Source: Euonymus europaeus
Taxonomy: Eukaryota > Streptophyta > Magnoliopsida > Celastrales > Celastraceae
DNA: 64,000 nt
Direction: 5' to 3'
Assembly (NCBI GenBank): GCA_963580455.1
Contig: OY756960.1
Span: forward strand, 3,286,001 to 3,350,000
The notes beneath the pieces are model-generated. The model did no database searches, was not told where the DNA came from, and saw only the letters and a list, made by a program, of their open reading frames with translations. How positions within the stretch are numbered: the first letter of the stretch is position 1; every line of letters starts with the position of its first letter. The position numbers and the translations under genes were made by a program. Below, one piece after another: positions 58,801 through 64,000 of this stretch.

Positions 58801-61630
58801 GGCGATGCTTTATTTCAAGAGGACAAGCAGCTGGGGTCTTGATGGGACATCTAGAAGGTGTTACATTCATTGACAGCCGTGGAGATGGTCGTTATTTTAT
58901 TTCAAATGGAAAAGATCAGACTACCAAACTATGGGATATTAGAAAGATGTCTTCTAATGCCACTTAGTACGTGCTGTTACAGCTTATTCCACCCCTTTTT
59001 ACTTGTTAATCATGATGGCTTGTAACTCTTCTTTCTTGACTAAACTTATTGCTGTAGTTGTTATATTGCTTGCTGTTTTCCTGTGTAAGGCTTATTGAAT
59101 TTGATATCATTTCAAACGTTTGCAGCCCTGATAATTACATTTTGCTGGTATTACGTGGTTAAGTTTCTGGTACTTGTAACAGCCTCCATTATCTCCTGGA
59201 CTGGGTGATCTGTATTCAATTTTTTGTTTGACTTATTCTACTAGCCTTCACTTGAATTTTTTTTTTTTTTTTTTTTTGTGGTCAGGATGTACGTACTTGC
59301 TTAGATAAGTTTAATACAACACATCCTCTCCTTAGATTGGACCATCTGTTTGCAATGTTTTGTTTGACTTATTTTACTTGCCTTCGCTTGAAATTTCCAA
59401 TTTTGATGGTATGTATTGTGCTTGGATAACTTTTAGACACCTCATACGTCCAATTTGGTGTTACATTATTGAAATTGAAGTTATGCTCGTTCATATTAAG
59501 TCGCTACTAATATGCTTTTTCCTTCAACAGCAAACCAAGGTTTAGAAATTTTAATTGGGATTATCGATGGATGGAATACCCATCCCAGGCAAGAAACACG
59601 AAGCATCCCTATGATAAGTCATTGGCTACTTACATGGGTCATTCAGTGTTACGAACTTTGATTCGGTGTCATTTCTCCCCAGAATATAGGTAATCACTAA
59701 TATGTTTTTTTAGTTATAGTCACTAAGATGTGAATAAGGATTTCCATGACCCCTTTCCTTCATTAGATTCAATCAGTGAATCTCACTGTTGTGCTTGTTG
59801 ACACTTTACACAGGGCTCGATGTGTTAGCTGTAGCTGTGCATAAATAATCTTAAACAATTGGCTCCGTTTGTTTCAAGGGAAATCAGGCTTTTTTGAAAA
59901 TCCATAATTTCCTTGAGGGAAAATAGTTAGTTTTTCAACATATGTTTTATGAAATATGTAAAGGAAAACTCATTGAAACAAAAATTGTGAATTTTCCTGA
60001 AGCTTGATTTTCCTGCAAAAGTCTTCCTAATGTTTTGGTGCAAATTTTCATTCTTGTTGCGATACAATATATTTTATGCACATCTCGGATATTCTCCATT
60101 AATTTAAACCAATCTTGAGCCAAGTTAGTGAGGTTCACACAGAATGCTCCCCATAATGCGTTCTGGATACCATATTGAAAATGGTTTGAACCTTGTTTGC
60201 ACCATCATAGATGAGCCTTTATCCTAGAAGTTTTGGGTCGGCCACATGAGTCTATGACGAGGAAATTAACGGAATTTACTACTTCTGTTCGTTTTCGCCG
60301 TTATTTCTATCTAGGTCAGATTTTTGTCAATTCATACTGAATACATATCGGATTCTCTTTTCTTTATGTGCTTCTTACTCTTCAAGTCATGTCCTTTTAG
60401 GTCTTTCTCTTCGCATCTTACTATCTCGTACTCAAAATTCTCTCGATTCTCCTTATCTTTGCACCGCTATCTTTACGTTGAACATGCCCATGCCATCTTA
60501 AACTTTTTTGGTGCAACTTATCTTTAATTTGTGCTTCCCCTATTTTAGATCTAATAATCTTTATTTTTCCTCTTGTGACTAGACATCCAACGAAGCATTC
60601 ACATTTCTGTTTTTATGCATTTTTTGGATATGTTGTCTCTTAATAGCCCAACAGTGATAACCATACGTCACCACGGGTCGTGTAGCTACTCTTTATAATT
60701 TGCCTTGAACCTTGAAGGAATCCTCTGGTTGCAAAAACTCCGGATGCACTCCTCCACTTCATCCACCCGTTTTTAATCCTATTAAACCCCATCTTCACTA
60801 GTGTCTCCGTCATCTTAGAAAATTGAGCCGAGATATTTAAAATCCTTAATTTTGTTATTTCTCTCCCATCTAATTCAATTGTTTACTCGTTCTCTTGTTT
60901 ACTCTTACTAAACTTACATTTCATTCGCTTCACAAGGTCACTATACTGGAATATGTTGGATTTAAGAAATTTTCTTTCACATGATGAGCGTTTGTATCCA
61001 TGATATATATGTTAACAATAGTGTTCTATATGTATTTATGACACCAATTTTGTTTTGAATAACTGCAGCACTGGGCAGAAGTACATCTATACTGGTTCTA
61101 GTGATGGTTCAGCTTATATTTATGATCTGGTATGTATAGTTAATCTGCCTTTTTCCTTTTTTTTTTTTTCTTTTACTGCTGCAGTATTACTCTCTTTCTT
61201 GGATAACCTTAATTTTTATGTTCGTTATAATGTGCTGTGATTCTTTGCATTTATTGTTGATGGGGTGCATAAAAACAAAATGAACCATTCGAAATATGCC
61301 AGAAGAAAATAATGCACCATACAGGAATTCTTATGCAAAAATGAATATCAAAATATATTTAATCATCCTCTAAAATTTGGTCTTTGCTTGATTATGTATG
61401 AACTAATTATGGAATTACTTGAGTCAATTTTCTTGCAGGTGAGTGGAGTTCAAGTCGCGAAACTGGATCATAGTAGACAACCTGTAAGAGATTGCAGTTG
61501 GCACCCCTTCTACCCTATGATCGTCACATCTTCATGGGATGGTGTCATTGCCAGTTGGGAATTTCCAGGTAGTGGTGAAGCACCGCCGCCCCCAAAACGG
61601 AAGTCACTCAAAAGGGCATTACATTACTAG
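55827..61630 (+). CDS. LEC14B / DCAF11-like WD40 protein
   Basis: Exons: 55827-56216, 56355-56474, 56663-56740, 57216-57389, 57934-58011, 58791-58966, 59531-59689, 61069-61129, 61439-61630. All are GT..AG and in frame; 1428 nt, 475 codons. The N-terminus (MPPNMRTRKRS..., then EISQLTKLRSLP) precedes a seven-bladed WD40 propeller: GSHIRIYDV, AIYVYDL, LIYSGSDDTLCKVWDRR, GHLEGVTFIDS..GRYFISNGKDQTTKLWDIRK, GHSVLRTLIRCHFSPEYSTGQKYIYTGSSDGSAYIYDL, PVRDCSWHPFYPMIVTSSWDGVIASWEF. The two WDXR motifs (WDRR, WDIR) are the DDB1-contact signature of CUL4 substrate receptors, as in human DCAF11/WDR23. An E3 receptor role is therefore likely but inferred. It ends with a basic tail KRKSLKRALHY. Introns contain a SINE and a LINE fragment. 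Confidence 0.93.
56773..56873 (+). mobile_element. 5'-truncated SINE with exact target duplication
   Basis: Body 56786-56860 (CGAGTTCGATTCC ... GAGTGTTGTTTACC plus T-rich tail) between direct repeats ATGGCTAATTGTT (56773-56785, 56861-56873). Same tail as the SINEs at 25896 and 36287. It lies in intron 3 of the LEC14B-like gene. Confidence 0.88.
60230..60930 (-). pseudogene. antisense LINE reverse-transcriptase C-terminal remnant
   Basis: The minus strand yields FNRIKNGWMKWRSASGVFAT and further on a DGMGMFNVKIA-like segment, matching the plant LINE region R...GW.KWR.ASGVL...R.P and its downstream part. Many stops and frame changes. It lies in intron 7 of the LEC14B-like gene, opposite to the gene. 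Confidence 0.65.
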
Positions 61631-62775
61631 TCCTTTCAAATGCGTGATTTCTAATTTCTCTTGTTTTAATTTATTTGATATTATCTTGTGGCCTGCTCCC
61701 TGTGGAGCAACGCAGTTTATCATGGGGTTGCATTCATATATTTTTCCTTTGGATTGAAGGGGAAATGGCTGTAGCCTGTAAATAAGTACTAGCAAATGCG
61801 TGTTGAAGCTGTTCATCCATGCCTTAATTTTGTGTTAAAGAGTGAGATGTAGTTTTGTATGATTGGTGATAGTTGTAAGAGTAAGCATTATAATCTAAAA
61901 TTGCATCCAATCCTAAACCGTAAAGCATATCATCTACTTGAATGCTTGATTATACATCTGAAGTTTATGCATATATCTTAGTGCATGGGCTAAAACCAGA
62001 CGATTGTGAAATCCTAATTTTATTGAATCTGTTTTAGGAAAATTGACGAAAGAGAAGGTAGACATTACCCACGTGCCCCTGTTTGGTCCGCTGTGATGGC
62101 TTTTGTAGTCATTAAAAAGTTTAATTTAATTTTTTAAATTTGTGAATGCATTTCGACAGGGATTTATGAGGGTAAAATATATTTGTTTTTTACAAACAAA
62201 AATCAAATCAAACGTTAAAAAAGACCTAAAATGTAATAAATTTATTAACGGTTCAAATCGTTCGTCTTTTTAACTTTTCGTTTGATTTTTGTTTTGAATC
62301 AATGCACTCATAATCTCGATCAAAATCCTCAGAACCCTAATTGTCCTCTTGGTATTTCTTTTCTTCAGAACAGCTAAGGAATTCAACTGCAATCAACTTG
62401 AATAAAATATGGTATTATGGTGCTTAGGTTTCCATTCTCTCGGCAATACAATATGCAAAGCTAGTAATTTAAAATTATTGAAGAACATGATCTTGGAACT
62501 AAATCCATTACAGGAAGACCCTTGCAGTGAAAATTGTGAACTTATCATATGAATAGTGGCAGTAGATTACTGTCCATTTAGTTCACTGACAAACCATTTA
62601 GGTCTCTCAGCTACAATTCTGAAGATACAACAGGAAACAACAACAAAAATAAGCGACGCCAGGAAGCAATCGTCGCACTTGAATACTACAACAATGAATG
62701 AGAAAAATAAAAATACCAATATCCATCCTTACAAAGTTCAGATCCAGTTCAGACTTTGCGAAGTTTTAGTGAACC
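61631..62775. other. convergent intergenic region
   Basis: Between the 3' ends of the LEC14B-like gene (plus) and the At4g15545-like gene (minus). It contains both 3' UTRs. A small open frame at about 62556-62792 runs antisense into the neighbouring 3' end and matches nothing. Confidence 0.5.
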
Positions 62776-64000
62776 TTACGCCTTACGGTTGATCAAACCC
62801 TCAAATATTGAGTAGAGATCCTTATTATCTTCTCCGAAAATCTCCCCAGCCTTCCTTAGTGTCTCCTGAGATATAACAGGAAAAATATGTTGAAATGGAA
62901 ATTTTTAAGAAGAATAAGGACAAGGGAGAGAGTAGAGTCTAGTACTTCTCTGGTTTGTTTGTGGGAATTCAACTCCTTAACGTTTGCTAAAAATGCACCA
63001 AACTGCTCATAAGACAAACGGCCCCTGATCAAACAGAATTGGTAGTTAGCAAGGAAAAACCAATGGTGTGCCAAGATAAAGGTAGGCATATAGTGAATTT
63101 AGGTGCAAGAAAAGAAAGAGAACAAATGAAAATCATGTTGATGATAGTAGAAATAATAAAAATTGTACACTGGGTTAGAAGAGTTCATCCTCTTATTCAT
63201 TGCAGGAGCAGAATATGGAATAGCATGTGTCTTCCTCCAAACATAAAAAAAACATCAATAAGAACTATGCATGCATAAACACAAGATACATATATAAAAA
63301 AAATTAAAGCTATTTGACGGGGGAGAGGAATGTCGGGTTTGGTGAAGTAACTTCACAGGCTAAAATTATTGAGTGATTCCATGAGCAAATTAATAATAAC
63401 TTGTGATGTGTAATCATTTAACATACTATAAATTGGTTGCATCTGAGGACAGTATGAAAGCACTGTAGTATATACAAATTTGACATAAGTAGAGGGCCTA
63501 GATGCCTAGACCACATTTTGACCTAGTCTCTTTCCACAAAATAGCTTACAGTCAAAAGGGAATGTTAACGGTGAAAATTCTTCCGAGAAGAAGTACATTC
63601 ATATTTCATGTTTTTAAAGATAATTAATGGCAGTGGTAGATGCAACAAATAGATCATCACTTGTAAATGTAATACCAATTGGTAATTGCTGGTCATTAGT
63701 GAGACATTCAAAATAACAAATAGTTAGGATTTCAGTTCAATGCTGAAATTAAATTTTAAATCATTTATCTGAATTCAAAACTTGATTTTCTGACTTTCCA
63801 TTCACCAGAAAGAATTTGCATCAACTATGTTTCCTATGTGGCAACAGATACCACAACATATTGAAAATGATTTTTCTCGTAAGTTATCGTATTTGAAACA
63901 AGTCTAAGCTGAACTTTTTCCTAAAATAAAAAAACTCAATGATAATTAACGATTTGCATGTAACGTATTCACCTGACTTGGCGGAAGAATTCTTTTCCAT
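62776..64000 (-). CDS. At4g15545-like protein, C-terminal exons only
   Basis: The gene runs off the right edge. Exons on the minus strand: 64000(partial)-63973 reading GKEFFRQV, 63024-62946 reading RGRLSYEQFGAFLANVKELN...QTRE, and 62865-62776 reading ETLRKAGEIFGEDNKDLYSIFEGLINRKA then stop. Junctions are GT..AG and in frame. The C-terminal signature (GKEFFRQ.R.RLSYEQF.AFLANIKELN...REETLRKAEEIFG.DNKDLY..F.GLL.R) matches plant proteins annotated uncharacterized At4g15545-like. Their biochemical role is unknown to me, so none is assigned. Confidence 0.82.

Noticed and set aside
62556..62792. 78-codon plus-strand frame near the At4g15545-like gene
   Set aside because: Overlaps the antisense last coding exon and 3' UTR of that gene and matches no family.
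1..64000. CRISPR arrays, prophage, operons or bacterial-type systems
   Set aside because: Nothing of the kind is visible; the tandem repeats present have no regular unique spacers and the genes are intron-bearing plant genes.

Overview
The window is nuclear DNA of a flowering plant, almost certainly a eudicot. The evidence is intron-rich genes with GT..AG splice sites, AT-rich introns, plant-only gene families (plastid-targeted DXS, an SPL7-type SBP factor, a LEC14B-type WD40 protein, an At4g15545-like protein), and plant transposon families (copia and chromovirus retroelements, hAT, PIF/Tourist, MULE-like and CACTA-like elements, tRNA-derived SINEs, LINE remnants). The species cannot be named from sequence alone.

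Host genes, left to right. (1) DXS, minus, 1076-5323, 10 coding exons, 720 codons: first enzyme of the plastid MEP isoprenoid pathway. (2) A 58-codon organellar bL33 ribosomal protein, minus, 17483-17659, with a 5'-UTR intron. (3) An AT-hook plus WD40 protein resembling TFIIIC subunit 2 (GTF3C2), plus, 25280-41910, 15 coding exons, 883 codons. (4) SPL7, the copper-deficiency SBP factor, plus, 45038-52199, 10 coding exons, 803 codons. (5) LEC14B/DCAF11-like WD40 protein, plus, 55827-61630, 9 coding exons, 475 codons. (6) The 3' end of an At4g15545-like gene, minus, 62776 to beyond 64000. I built the exon models by hand. Every junction keeps frame, and the total lengths fit the families.

Much of the rest is transposons. 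An intact copia element (12174-16785) has 247-bp LTRs with one difference and a single uninterrupted 1334-codon polyprotein. A chromovirus-type gypsy element (30457-35559) lies in sense orientation in intron 6 of the TFIIIC-like gene. Its LTRs differ at only four sites, yet its coding region has many stops and frameshifts. 18372-21383 holds a hAT element inside a PIF-like MITE inside a larger MULE-like element, and 21597-22152 is a second nest (hAT inside a Tourist-like MITE). A 799-bp fold-back element (7830-8628), built from SINE-like units, includes a palindrome of two 205-bp arms. An uninserted diverged copy of its target (5665-6195) fixes its boundaries.

The host genes do not form a pathway. 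They are independently transcribed housekeeping or regulatory genes. The most notable observations are the fold-back palindrome, the nested transposons with exact target-site duplications, the contrast between young LTRs and dead coding sequence in the gypsy element, and a plant snRNA-type USE/TATA promoter signature at 23384-23426.
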